Numbered from the stretch's first letter, positions 1 through 7,076 are shown. The stretch: DNA of 8,857 bases from Desulfobacterales bacterium (GCA_027037575.1 JALVZP010000181.1:1-8857); one strand, 5' to 3'. The notes: generated from the letters alone by a model not told the origin. Numbers and translations: made by a program.

Positions 1-235
1 TCTCTTTTTTTACCGCCTCAACCGCCACAACCTTCATCTGATTCTTCTTTTTTGCTTCTTCCTTCTTTGCCTCCTTCATAATCTCATCTGCTTCCTGCTG
101 GGTAAGTATGCCCTTTTTTACAAGTATTCTTATCAGTATGCTTTCACTGCCTGCATGTGCAGGTTTGGGTATCAATAACAAAGAAAATGCCACAAGGCCT
201 AAAAGCAATGAAAAAACCAAAACAATCCTTTTCAT
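1..235 (-). CDS. N-terminal part of a secreted, probably outer-membrane porin-like protein (runs off the left edge)
   Basis: The frame is open from the ATG at 235 to the window edge, giving 78 residues. A strong ribosome site (GGAGGA, 242-247) lies 6 nt upstream. Residues 1-28 form a signal peptide: MKR, a hydrophobic core of Leu/Val/Phe, then a Pro-Lys-Pro stretch ending in AHA, the likely signal peptidase I site. The mature start carries a short helix with the pattern ILxRILVKKGILTQQEADEI (about 33-52), followed by a Lys/Glu-rich, coiled-coil-like segment. This 'helical preface' is typical of putative porins and OprO/OprP-type phosphate-selective porins of environmental Gram-negatives, where a beta-barrel follows. 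The barrel is not in the window, so the porin call is inference from the N-terminus plus the position behind phoR. A phosphate or other anion channel would fit the operon. It could instead be an unrelated periplasmic protein with the same helical segment. Confidence 0.6.
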   Translation of the reverse strand, partial: MKRIVLVFSLLLGLVAFSLLLIPKPAHAGSESILIRILVKKGILTQQEADEIMKEAKKEEAKKKNQMKVVAVEAVKKE

Positions 236-241
236 AATCTT

Positions 242-272
242 TCCTCCTTTTTTTGAAAACAGTATAGGAGGA
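242..272 (-). promoter_or_regulatory. Possible hairpin covering the porin ribosome-binding site
   Basis: On the minus-strand RNA, UCCUCCU (272 down to 266) can pair perfectly with AGGAGGA (248 down to 242), with a 17-nt AU-rich loop between. The second arm is the whole Shine-Dalgarno sequence of the porin-like gene. The 7-bp stem is seen directly; that it controls translation is inference. An anti-SD-like string can also arise by chance in AT-rich DNA where GGAGG is common. Confidence 0.3.
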
Positions 273-310
273 TTGATTTAAAATGATATTTGATAAGGAT
301 TAATTTTTTG

Positions 311-2047
311 TTAAGCCTTTAATGGAAGGAATATATGGAAGGTAGTCCCTTTTTGGGGAATGCTATCTACGATAATCCTGCCTTTATGTAGCTCTATTAT
401 ATGTTTGGCAATAGAAAGGCCAAGACCTGTTCCTCCAATCTTTCTGGATCTTGATCTATCCACCACATAGAATCTCTCAAATATCCTGGAAATATGCTCC
501 TCAGGTATACCAGGGCCGGTGTCAGATATTTCTATCTCTACTTCCTCTTTTTTACAAAATGCTCTAACAGTTATCCTTCCTTTTTCTGTGTATTTTACTG
601 CATTATCTATTATGTTTATCAGCGCCTGCTCCAATCTAAACCTATCAGCCTTAATAAGGCGTGCTGATTTATCTATTTGCACTAAAAAGGGAATTCCTTT
701 TTCCTTTAACTTAGGATAAAACATGCTGAATATATCTTTAATCATCTCCTCCAGATCTACATCTTCCTTATTTAACTTTTTCATAATTTCAAGCTCGCTT
801 AACAGTAGCAAATTATTTACTACATTCAAAATCCTCTCCACATTTCTATCTATGATTTGAAGAAACCTTCTTTTTTCATTATCATTTTCTATTTCAAGCA
901 ATGTCTTTACATATCCATTTATTGCTGTAATTGGGGTTTTCAATTCATGCGACATATTTGCTACAAGATCTTTCTTTATCCTTTCAGTATCTTTTAGGAA
1001 GCTTATATCATATAAACTTATAACTGCACTTTCCTGATCCTTAATAAATTTTATATTACACAGAAATGTCTTGTCTTCTATAGTGACTTCCTGCTGCATA
1101 TCTCTTGGCTCTTTTTCAAAGTCCTGAATAAAGAGATTTAATTTTGGTTCTTTAAAGAATCGCCAGTAGGCTTTTCCTTCTATTTCCTGTTCCTTTATCA
1201 ATTCCTTTAAGGCTTTGTTTGCCATAATGATCTTTCCATCAAGTCCAATTACGCAGAGACAGACAGGACTGGCATCAATAATATCTTTAAGTATCTGTTT
1301 TTCTTTTTGGAGTTCATTAAATAAGAACTCCAATCTCTCTGCCATATCGTTTATATTTCTTCCAAGCTTCCCAAGTTCTCCTCTTCTTAATCGCGTTATT
1401 CTTACGTTGAAATTTCCCTTGGCTATCCTTTCAACCTTATCAATCATGTCCTCTATAGGTATAGTAAGGGTCTTGGAAATTACAAGAGAGACAAGACAAG
1501 AAAAAAGTAGAATAATAACGAGATCTTCTGTTATATCTCTTTTTACCTTGCCAATCTCTGTATTTATATCATTCAGAAAGACACTTGTCCTTAAAAATCC
1601 TATGATATTGTTTCCTTCTGATATCCTGATGGCATTATAGATAAGATAACGATCCAGGGTGGTGCTATATCTTAAAGAAGATCCTTCTCCTCTTTTCATT
1701 GCAGCTTTTATCTCAGGCCTATTAATATGATTTTCCATACTATTGGGATCCTTGATAGAGTCTCCCAAAACAGTCCCATCTTTTGCAATAACAGTAATCC
1801 TTATTCCAAGCCTTTTTCCATATCTTTTACATGCCTTATCTATATCCTGCTGATTTCCAGCAATTAAAAGCTCCTTAAATGAATCATAAAGGGAAAGGGA
1901 TATATTATGAAGTTCATTCTTTCCATTTTCTATGAAGATCCTTTTTATCTCATCTATGGAAAACTTCAAAAATAGAGATGAAATAAGGAGAATAACAATA
2001 AAGCTGCTCAGGAAGAATTTCAGGAATGTAGTTTTTTTAATTTTCAC
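311..2047 (-). CDS. phoR: PhoR, phosphate-sensing membrane histidine kinase
   Basis: This 578-residue sensor kinase is the partner of the adjacent PhoB. It autophosphorylates when phosphate is scarce and passes the phosphate to PhoB. Domains in order: membrane segment about 9-28; an extracytoplasmic PAS/Cache-like domain about 30-172; second membrane segment about 174-192; HAMP about 193-246; PAS about 250-350; HisKA with phospho-acceptor His367 in the motif SHELKTP; and an ATPase domain with N-box around Asn478-Asn482, G1 box DTGPGI (509-514), F-box FERFY (about 523-527) and G2 box GGTGLGLSI (538-546). The full extracytoplasmic domain resembles Bacillus PhoR (also about 580 residues) more than E. 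coli PhoR, which lacks a large one. The start is GTG at 2047, 7 nt after the phoB stop, with only a weak purine-rich ribosome site, so translation probably depends on coupling to phoB. All catalytic motifs are intact. The PhoR name relies largely on the operon. Confidence 0.93.
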   Translation of the reverse strand: MKIKKTTFLKFFLSSFIVILLISSLFLKFSIDEIKRIFIENGKNELHNISLSLYDSFKELLIAGNQQDIDKACKRYGKRLGIRITVIAKDGTVLGDSIKDPNSMENHINRPEIKAAMKRGEGSSLRYSTTLDRYLIYNAIRISEGNNIIGFLRTSVFLNDINTEIGKVKRDITEDLVIILLFSCLVSLVISKTLTIPIEDMIDKVERIAKGNFNVRITRLRRGELGKLGRNINDMAERLEFLFNELQKEKQILKDIIDASPVCLCVIGLDGKIIMANKALKELIKEQEIEGKAYWRFFKEPKLNLFIQDFEKEPRDMQQEVTIEDKTFLCNIKFIKDQESAVISLYDISFLKDTERIKKDLVANMSHELKTPITAINGYVKTLLEIENDNEKRRFLQIIDRNVERILNVVNNLLLLSELEIMKKLNKEDVDLEEMIKDIFSMFYPKLKEKGIPFLVQIDKSARLIKADRFRLEQALINIIDNAVKYTEKGRITVRAFCKKEEVEIEISDTGPGIPEEHISRIFERFYVVDRSRSRKIGGTGLGLSIAKHIIELHKGRIIVDSIPQKGTTFHIFLPLKA

Positions 2048-2054
2048 TTTCTCT

Positions 2055-2732
2055 TTATTCCTCTATCTTGTATCCTATGCCCCTGACACTCTTTATAAAA
2101 GAGGATGCAGGTCCAAGCTTTTCTCTAAGGTGTTTTATATGCACATCCACAGTTCTGTCCAGCACAAACCTTTCACTACCCCAGATTTCATCCAGTATCT
2201 GATCTCTTGTAAAAACAAAGCCTTTTTTCCTTGAAAGAATGAGTAATATCTTAAATTCAGTGGTAGTAAGCTTTATCTTCTTATCTTCCACAATAACCTC
2301 AAATCTGGAAGGGTATATCTTAAGGATATTTCCTACTTTTATTTCTTCATCCAACTCCAATTCATTTCCCTTTATCCTCCTAAGAACTGCTTTTATTCTT
2401 GCAACAAGCTCTCTTGGAGAAAATGGTTTTACTATATAGTCATCTGCACCAAGCTCAAGCCCAAGGACTCTGTCCGCCTCACTTCCTTTAGCAGTAAGCA
2501 TTATAATCGGAACACTACTCTTTTTTCTTATAATTCTGCAAATATCAAGGCCATCCATATCTGGTAACATGAGATCCAGCACAATAAGATCAGGTAACTT
2601 CTCATTGAATCTCTTTAAAAAATCTTTAGCATTAAAAAATAGTTCTGAAGAGAAACCATTTCTTTTTAGATGAAATGATACAAGCTCACATATATCTGGC
2701 TCATCATCTACAACAAAAATAAGTTCCTTCAT
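2055..2732 (-). CDS. phoB: PhoB/PhoP-type phosphate response regulator
   Basis: This 225-residue OmpR-family transcription factor activates the phosphate-starvation regulon once phosphorylated by PhoR. The receiver domain (about 3-117) has the acidic pocket Asp9/Asp10, phospho-acceptor Asp53 in VLDLMLPD, the switch Thr80 and conserved Lys102. The winged-helix DNA-binding domain (about 133-224) ends with the typical recognition helix region DRTVDVHIKHLREKL and the wing GIGYKIEE. The length is the family norm. Its ATG overlaps the phoU stop by 4 nt (ATGA), and an AGAGGAG ribosome site lies just upstream, so it is translated from the pst-phoU transcript. The likely target is the hexamer array upstream of pstS, which would make the operon self-activating. 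Bacillus-type workers would call it phoP; the family and role are the same. Confidence 0.95.
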   Translation of the reverse strand: MKELIFVVDDEPDICELVSFHLKRNGFSSELFFNAKDFLKRFNEKLPDLIVLDLMLPDMDGLDICRIIRKKSSVPIIMLTAKGSEADRVLGLELGADDYIVKPFSPRELVARIKAVLRRIKGNELELDEEIKVGNILKIYPSRFEVIVEDKKIKLTTTEFKILLILSRKKGFVFTRDQILDEIWGSERFVLDRTVDVHIKHLREKLGPASSFIKSVRGIGYKIEE

Positions 2733-3388
2733 ATCTCCTCTTCTTTTCCATGCTTAGCAAGTTGTGCCTTTTTCACAAAAATTGCGTCTTCAGCAATATT
2801 TGTAGAAAGATCTGCTACCCTCTCTAAGGATCTTACGATTCTTACAAGCTCTAAATAAACAGAACTCATTTCAGGATTTTGCTTTATCTTCTCAGAAAAC
2901 AGCTTCATGCATTCATCCCTTAGCTGATCGATAATGTCATCTCTCTTAAGCACAGAGTGTGCTAATTCATTATCTTCATCAACAAAGGACTTTATCGCAT
3001 CCCTTAACATATCTATTGTCTGTTTAGAGATTCTGTTTATAACAGGTTTCAGTTCAGAGAGATCATAAGGAATTACTTCAAGTGCACTTTCAGCTATATT
3101 CACTGCATGATCTCCTATTCTTTCTAAATCATAATTTACCTTCAGTGCAGAAAGAACAAATCTAAGATCCTTTGGTCCTGGATGATAAAGGGCAGTGGTT
3201 TGAGTGCAAAGCCGATCCATCTCCATATCCATGCTATTCATAATAGGCTCATCCTCTTCTATGACTTCATGTAGAAGATAGGTCTTTCTTTCCATAAAGC
3301 CTTTTAGACTCTTTATAAGCATTGTTTCTGCAAGGAAAGCCTCTGTTATCAAAAGCTCTTTTATACGACTTAGCTTTTTGTTTAACAT
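2729..3388 (-). CDS. phoU: PhoU, phosphate signalling regulator
   Basis: This 219-residue all-helical cytoplasmic protein links the Pst transporter to PhoR. In the family it keeps PhoR in phosphatase mode and limits uptake when phosphate is plentiful. Two PhoU repeats are visible, each with the metal-binding type signature: ERIGDHAVNIAE at about 89-100 and ERVADLSTNIAE at about 189-200, with matching Glu, Asp and Asn positions in both halves. The length matches the family (about 215-240). The ATG at 3388 is preceded by AAGGAG directly after the pstB stop, 15 nt away. The end overlaps the phoB start (ATGA). The order pstB-phoU-phoB-phoR is a classical arrangement and supports all four names. 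The gene stops with TGA, showing that TGA terminates translation in this genome. Confidence 0.96.
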   Translation of the reverse strand: MLNKKLSRIKELLITEAFLAETMLIKSLKGFMERKTYLLHEVIEEDEPIMNSMDMEMDRLCTQTTALYHPGPKDLRFVLSALKVNYDLERIGDHAVNIAESALEVIPYDLSELKPVINRISKQTIDMLRDAIKSFVDEDNELAHSVLKRDDIIDQLRDECMKLFSEKIKQNPEMSSVYLELVRIVRSLERVADLSTNIAEDAIFVKKAQLAKHGKEEEI

Positions 3389-3403
3389 AAAATAATACTC
3401 CTT

Positions 3404-4162
3404 TTATCCAAACTTACCACTTAAGTATCTTTCAGTTTGTAGATTCTTTGGTGCAGTAAACACCTTTTCAGTAGGGCCAAATTCTATTAGCCTGCCAAGA
3501 TAGAGAAATGCAGTGTAATCAGAAATCCTTCCCGCTTGGGCTATGTTATGGGTAACTATTATAATTGTTACAGTTTTTTTGAGCTCTACAAGGACTTCTT
3601 CTATATAGGCAGATGATTTTGGATCAAGGGCAGATGTAGGTTCATCTAAGAGGAGAACTTCAGGATTCATTGCAAGGGCACGGGCAATACATAGTCTTTG
3701 CTGTTGGCCACCAGAAAGGTATATTCCCTTTTTGTAAAGGGAGTCCTTTACCTCATTCCATAGACCTGCCTTTTTTAAGGAACTTTCCACAATCTCATCT
3801 AATTTTTCTTTTGATTGCTTTGTACCATTTAATTTATAGCCTGCTATAACATTGTCATATATACTCATATTTGGAAAAGGATTTGGTTTCTGAAAAACCA
3901 TTCCTATTTTTCGCCTTACTTCTATTGGATTCAGCTTTAATATATCATTTCCTTCAAGTAAAATTTTCCCCTCTATCTTTGCACCAGGAGTCAATTCGTG
4001 AAGCCTGTTAAAACAGCGAAGAAGTGTTGTCTTTCCACAGCCAGAAGGTCCGATAATAGCAGTAATTCTATTTCTGGGAATTGAGATATCTATATCCTTT
4101 AAAATCAAATCAAATCCATAATATGCCCTGAGTCTTCTTGTAGTTATAATGTTACTTTCCAT
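3404..4162 (-). CDS. pstB: PstB, ATPase of the phosphate ABC transporter
   Basis: This cytoplasmic ABC ATPase works as a dimer on PstC/PstA and couples ATP hydrolysis to phosphate import. With the start at 4162 it is 252 residues, the usual PstB size. Motifs: Walker A GPSGCGKTT (38-46), Q-loop Gln91 within the PstB-typical VFQKPNPFP, signature LSGGQ (149-153), Walker B VLLLDE (169-174), D-loop SALD (177-180) and switch His205. The frame is open 29 codons further upstream, but those codons lie inside pstA and encode sequence unlike PstB. The inner ATG gives the normal MESNIITTRRLRAYYG-type start. This makes a 19-nt overlap with the end of pstA, with only a weak ribosome site, so translation is probably coupled to pstA. 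No catalytic residue is missing. Confidence 0.95.
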   Translation of the reverse strand: MESNIITTRRLRAYYGFDLILKDIDISIPRNRITAIIGPSGCGKTTLLRCFNRLHELTPGAKIEGKILLEGNDILKLNPIEVRRKIGMVFQKPNPFPNMSIYDNVIAGYKLNGTKQSKEKLDEIVESSLKKAGLWNEVKDSLYKKGIYLSGGQQQRLCIARALAMNPEVLLLDEPTSALDPKSSAYIEEVLVELKKTVTIIIVTHNIAQAGRISDYTAFLYLGRLIEFGPTEKVFTAPKNLQTERYLSGKFG

Positions 4163-4977
4163 CTTTTCGTGCCTATTCTGGATAAAAGATTTAGCAAAAA
4201 TATCATAAAACAGAGTATAACAGATGCTCCCCATGCCTGTTTTATCCACTCTGGATATGGAGAAAGCGCATAGTTAAAGATGAGAAGAGGAAGAGATGCC
4301 ATTGGCTTTAAGGGATTCAAATTGACATGAGGGCTCCCAAATGCAGTAAAGAGAAGCGGTGCTGTTTCTCCTGCAATCCTGCTTATTCCAATAAGTATTC
4401 CTGTAATGATGCCACTGAGTCCTGAAGGTATAACAACCTTTAATATAACTTTATAATAAGGAACTCCTAAAGCAAAGGCTGCTTCCCTAAGGGAATAAGG
4501 TATTATTTTTAAAGACTCTTCTGTATTGTAGACCACAACAGGAAGCATCATTATTGCAAGAGCAACTGAGCCTGAAAAAGCAGAAAATGCCTTCATAGGC
4601 TTTACAAGCCATAAGTAAGCTATGATACCAAGCACAATAGATGGAGCACTCTGAAGTATATCAATACAAATTCTTACTAACTCTACAAATCTTCCCTCCT
4701 TCTTTTCAGAAAGATAAATCCCTGCTCCGACCCCAATAGGAACAGCCATAAAAAATGCCATTAAACATATTATTGCTGTTCCAAGGATTGCATTAAATAT
4801 TCCACCCCCAGATTCTCCTACAGGTTTAGGAAGGCCTGTTAAAAAATTCCAGTTAACTATTCCTATCCCTTCTTTGATGATATAAACAAGGATCAAAAAT
4901 AGGGGCATGATAGTAATGAAGGAAAACAGGATTATAAGAGAAAATAATACCTTATCGATGACAAGACGTTTTTTCAT
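4144..4977 (-). CDS. pstA: PstA, phosphate ABC transporter permease
   Basis: This inner-membrane permease of 277 residues pairs with PstC to form the phosphate channel. About six hydrophobic segments can be picked out, near 11-33, 61-90, 107-125, 134-150, 183-212 and 250-266. The EAA-type coupling loop that contacts PstB is at about 163-193, with core LREAAFALGVP, and is followed by the PstA hallmark RIAGETAPLLFT (200-211). The Gly-rich ESGGGIFNAILGT segment (55-67) is also typical of PstA. The length is slightly short of the E. coli protein but normal for the family. The start overlaps the pstC stop as ATGA, with GGAG five nt upstream inside pstC. The end overlaps pstB by 19 nt. Confidence 0.95.
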   Translation of the reverse strand: MKKRLVIDKVLFSLIILFSFITIMPLFLILVYIIKEGIGIVNWNFLTGLPKPVGESGGGIFNAILGTAIICLMAFFMAVPIGVGAGIYLSEKKEGRFVELVRICIDILQSAPSIVLGIIAYLWLVKPMKAFSAFSGSVALAIMMLPVVVYNTEESLKIIPYSLREAAFALGVPYYKVILKVVIPSGLSGIITGILIGISRIAGETAPLLFTAFGSPHVNLNPLKPMASLPLLIFNYALSPYPEWIKQAWGASVILCFMIFLLNLLSRIGTKRWKVTL

Positions 4978-5846
4978 TTTATCTCCAGTCTTTTTATTAT
5001 ATATCTTCCTGCATAATTAATAATTACTGTAACCATAAATAAAACAAGTCCTACCCCTATGAGGGCAGAAACATATATATCAGATGTTGCCTCTGTAAAC
5101 TGATTTGCAATAGCACTTGCCATGGTATTGGCAGGTGCAAATATGCTTTTTGGTATCTGATTCCTATTACCTATTATCATTGTAACTGCCATTGTCTCAC
5201 CAATTGCTCTTCCAAAGGCAAGAAGAACACCAGCAAATATCCCTGTTTTAGCATGTGGAATCACAATGCATCTTATTACCTCCCATCTTGTTGCTCCCAA
5301 GGCATATCCTGCCTCTCTCAGATCATCTGGAACAAGACTTATTACTTCACGGGCAATAGATGCAGTGTAGGGAATAACCATAGTTGCAAGCACAATAGAT
5401 GCAGTAAATATTCCCACCCCATAAGGAATAATATTCAATTTTATTTCAACTTTCTGAACTATGGGAACAAGCACAAGAAGTCCCCAGAATCCATATATAA
5501 CAGAGGGTATCCCTGCCATGAGATCAATTATATTTTGCAAAAAAATAGCCATCCTTCCTTTTCTTAAATATTCTCCTAACAGTATTGCTGTGGATATAGA
5601 AAAAGGAAGGCTTATCAAAAGAGAGAGGAAGGATGTTATCAAAGTACCTACAAGAAATGGGAGGATACCGAATTTGTTATTAACAGGGTCCCAATCAGAA
5701 GAAAGGATAAAACTTACTCCCATGTGTTTTAAAACTGGCAAAGAATTAATGAACAAAGTTATGCACATTCCAGCAGCAATTAAAATAACTGTGGATGCAC
5801 ATAAGAAGATAAGAAATCTAAAAATCCTGTCTTTAATTCCTTCCAT
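4974..5846 (-). CDS. pstC: PstC, phosphate ABC transporter permease
   Basis: This is the partner permease to PstA (290 residues). It has an N-terminal membrane segment (about 10-34), then the PstC-type periplasmic stretch with DWDP and a GILPFLVGTL entry into the transport domain (51-69). Further membrane segments lie near 63-90, 105-130, 143-160, 203-224 and 256-277. The PstB-coupling loop is at about 176-190 (LREAGYALGATRWEV) and is followed by GRAIGETMAV (212-221). That segment holds the Arg and Glu that are important for transport in the E. coli family member. The ATG lies one nt after the pstS stop (TGA-T-ATG), without a clear independent ribosome site, so coupling to pstS is likely. Both permeases keep full-length transport domains. 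Confidence 0.95.
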   Translation of the reverse strand: MEGIKDRIFRFLIFLCASTVILIAAGMCITLFINSLPVLKHMGVSFILSSDWDPVNNKFGILPFLVGTLITSFLSLLISLPFSISTAILLGEYLRKGRMAIFLQNIIDLMAGIPSVIYGFWGLLVLVPIVQKVEIKLNIIPYGVGIFTASIVLATMVIPYTASIAREVISLVPDDLREAGYALGATRWEVIRCIVIPHAKTGIFAGVLLAFGRAIGETMAVTMIIGNRNQIPKSIFAPANTMASAIANQFTEATSDIYVSALIGVGLVLFMVTVIINYAGRYIIKRLEIK

Positions 5847-5847
5847 A

Positions 5848-6888
5848 TCACTTTAAGACGGACTTTCCATTATAGGTCATATCTTTTATTATGGCTTCTG
5901 CCTTTTTTACAACAGCCTCTGGAAGTCTTGAATAAAGAAGTTTTTCATTATATTTCTGGCCTTCGTGAATCATCCACCAGAATAGCTCTGCAAGAGCCTT
6001 TGCTCTTTTTTTAGATCTTCCATTATATGCCTGTTCTTTATAAAAGATAATCCATGTAAAGCTACTAATGGGATAACCATATTCTGCATCTGTATTGGTG
6101 ATTGATATTCTTGTATCAGCAGGAATAGATATATTTGCAGCAAGAGACACAGATTTCATTGTTGGCTTTATAAAATGTCCTGATTTATTTCTTATAAGAG
6201 CTACAGGCATATTATTCTGTCCTGCATATATAAGTTCCACATAACCAATAGCACCAGGAATCTGCTTCACAAGGGCTGCAACTCCAGGATTTCCTTTTCC
6301 TCCAAGTCCAATAGGCCAATTGAGACTCTTTCCCCTTCCGACCCTTTCCTTCCATTCCTTGCTTACTTTGCTTAAATAATCACTAAATATAAAGGTTGTG
6401 CCACTTCCATCAGATCTATGAATAACAACTATATCAAGATTTGGTAGTTTGACATCAGGATTTATTTTTGCAATCCTGCTATCATCCCATTTTTTTATCT
6501 TTCCCAGAAAGATATCAGCAATAATATCAGGCGTAAGCTTCAAGACAGGCTTTCCAGGAAGATTATATGTAATTACCACAGCACCAAGACATGTAGGGAA
6601 GTGAAGTATTTTTGCTGGAGATCTGCTTAACTCTTTATCACTCATAAATGCATCTGTTCCACCAAAGTCTACTACCCTGTTTATTAGCTGTCTTATTCCA
6701 CCTCCAGATCCTATTGCCTGGTAATTGACCTTCACACCTGTAATCTTCTCATATACATAGAACCATTTGGCATAAAGGGGATAGGGAAATGTTGCTCCTG
6801 CTCCTGTTAAAACCAAACTTTGAGACCAGCAAACTCCATAAATGAAAATCATACAGACTATTACAAATATGTCCAAAAGCCTTTTCAT
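5848..6888 (-). CDS. pstS: PstS, periplasmic phosphate-binding protein
   Basis: This high-affinity substrate-binding protein of 346 residues delivers phosphate to PstCA. A signal peptide spans about 1-22 (MKR, then a hydrophobic core, ending near CWS-Q). There is a Cys at position 20, but the residues before it do not form a lipobox, so a soluble periplasmic form is more likely than a lipoprotein. Phosphate-contacting segments of the family are present: GAGATFPYPLY (29-39), GSGGG (60-64), DFGGTDAFM (74-82) and HRSDGSGTT (157-165) with Arg158, Asp160, Ser162 and Thr164. The frame is open upstream to 6993, but the inner ATG at 6888 has GGGAGG 7 nt upstream and starts the signal peptide directly. 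The longer version would also run through the Pho box. First gene of the operon; the stop is TGA. Confidence 0.96.
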   Translation of the reverse strand: MKRLLDIFVIVCMIFIYGVCWSQSLVLTGAGATFPYPLYAKWFYVYEKITGVKVNYQAIGSGGGIRQLINRVVDFGGTDAFMSDKELSRSPAKILHFPTCLGAVVITYNLPGKPVLKLTPDIIADIFLGKIKKWDDSRIAKINPDVKLPNLDIVVIHRSDGSGTTFIFSDYLSKVSKEWKERVGRGKSLNWPIGLGGKGNPGVAALVKQIPGAIGYVELIYAGQNNMPVALIRNKSGHFIKPTMKSVSLAANISIPADTRISITNTDAEYGYPISSFTWIIFYKEQAYNGRSKKRAKALAELFWWMIHEGQKYNEKLLYSRLPEAVVKKAEAIIKDMTYNGKSVLK

Positions 6889-6895
6889 ACTTAAT

Positions 6896-6901
6896 CCTCC
6901 C
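6896..6901 (-). promoter_or_regulatory. Ribosome-binding site of pstS (decides the start)
   Basis: GGGAGG on the minus strand, 7 nt before the ATG at 6888. It supports the 346-residue PstS over an upstream in-frame ATG at 6993. Confidence 0.85.
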
Positions 6902-6932
6902 TTTATTTTTCTGAACAAGGATATTGAAAAAA

Positions 6933-6971
6933 TGTAAAATGGAGATAAAGAGAATGTTAAAATAATGTTAA
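6933..6971 (-). promoter_or_regulatory. Pho box: four hexamers in 11-bp register upstream of pstS
   Basis: Reading toward pstS, the hexamers TTAACA (6971-6966), TTAACA (6960-6955), TTTATC (6949-6944) and TTTACA (6938-6933) start exactly 11 bp apart. Three match the Bacillus PhoP half-site TT(A/T)ACA with its 5-bp spacers, and the third unit is degenerate. The 11-bp period is also that of the E. coli PhoB box. The array ends 44 bp before the pstS ATG, where an activator site overlapping the -35 region would sit. The -10 is unclear; TATCCT (6923-6918), nine nt beyond the array, is a weak candidate. The repeats and register are seen directly; binding by the PhoB encoded here is inference supported by the operon. 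Confidence 0.82.
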
Positions 6972-7016
6972 AAGTGTATTTTGGATGTTTCAAAAAAGCA
7001 CAAATGTATATTCGAT

Positions 7017-7047
7017 TTGAAATGATATCTTTTTTTTGTTAGATAAT
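7017..7047 (+). promoter_or_regulatory. Candidate sigma-70-type promoter of the formate dehydrogenase gene
   Basis: TTGAAA (7017-7022) and GATAAT (7042-7047) each match five of six bases of the -35 and -10 consensus. The 19-bp spacing is longer than the ideal 17. The -10 lies 29 bp before the ATG. Such matches are common in AT-rich DNA, so this is only a candidate. Confidence 0.35.
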
Positions 7048-7064
7048 CAGTGCAAATCTTGATA

Positions 7065-7069
7065 AGGGG
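7065..7069 (+). promoter_or_regulatory. Ribosome-binding site of the formate dehydrogenase gene (decides the start)
   Basis: AGGGG lies 7 nt before the ATG at 7077. An in-frame GTG at 7050 would add nine residues, but it lacks this site and adds sequence before the normal ferredoxin-fold start. Confidence 0.7.
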
Positions 7070-7076
7070 TGTTGTC

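Noticed and set aside
236..310. Rho-independent terminator after phoR
   Set aside because: No GC-rich hairpin followed by a U tract is visible on the minus strand in this 75-bp gap; the only stem involves the porin ribosome site.
284..314. Second Pho box before the porin-like gene
   Set aside because: A TTAACA overlaps the phoR stop (314-309), and TTAATC follows 11 bp on, but the next unit breaks down (CAAATA). Nearby TATCA repeats are not in 11-bp register. Too weak to call.
1215..1640. Plus-strand open frame opposite phoR, and similar frames opposite phoB, pstC and the formate dehydrogenase
   Set aside because: They lie wholly opposite well-supported genes, have no recognisable motifs or convincing ribosome sites, and read as shadows of codon bias in AT-rich DNA.
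4163..4249. Longer PstB starting at 4249
   Set aside because: These codons lie within pstA in another frame and encode sequence unlike PstB; the start at 4162 gives the standard length.
5848..6888. PstS as a lipoprotein because of Cys20
   Set aside because: The residues before the Cys (Tyr-Gly-Val) do not form a lipobox; a type I signal peptide with cleavage near residue 22 fits better.
6889..6993. Longer PstS starting at 6993
   Set aside because: It would place 35 extra residues before a normal signal peptide, lacks a ribosome site, and would translate the Pho box region. The ATG at 6888 has GGGAGG at proper spacing.
6981..7000. Sigma-54 promoter (GG...GC) for the formate dehydrogenase
   Set aside because: The GG at 6983-6984 and GC at 6998-6999 are 13 nt apart rather than 10, and the flanking consensus bases are missing.
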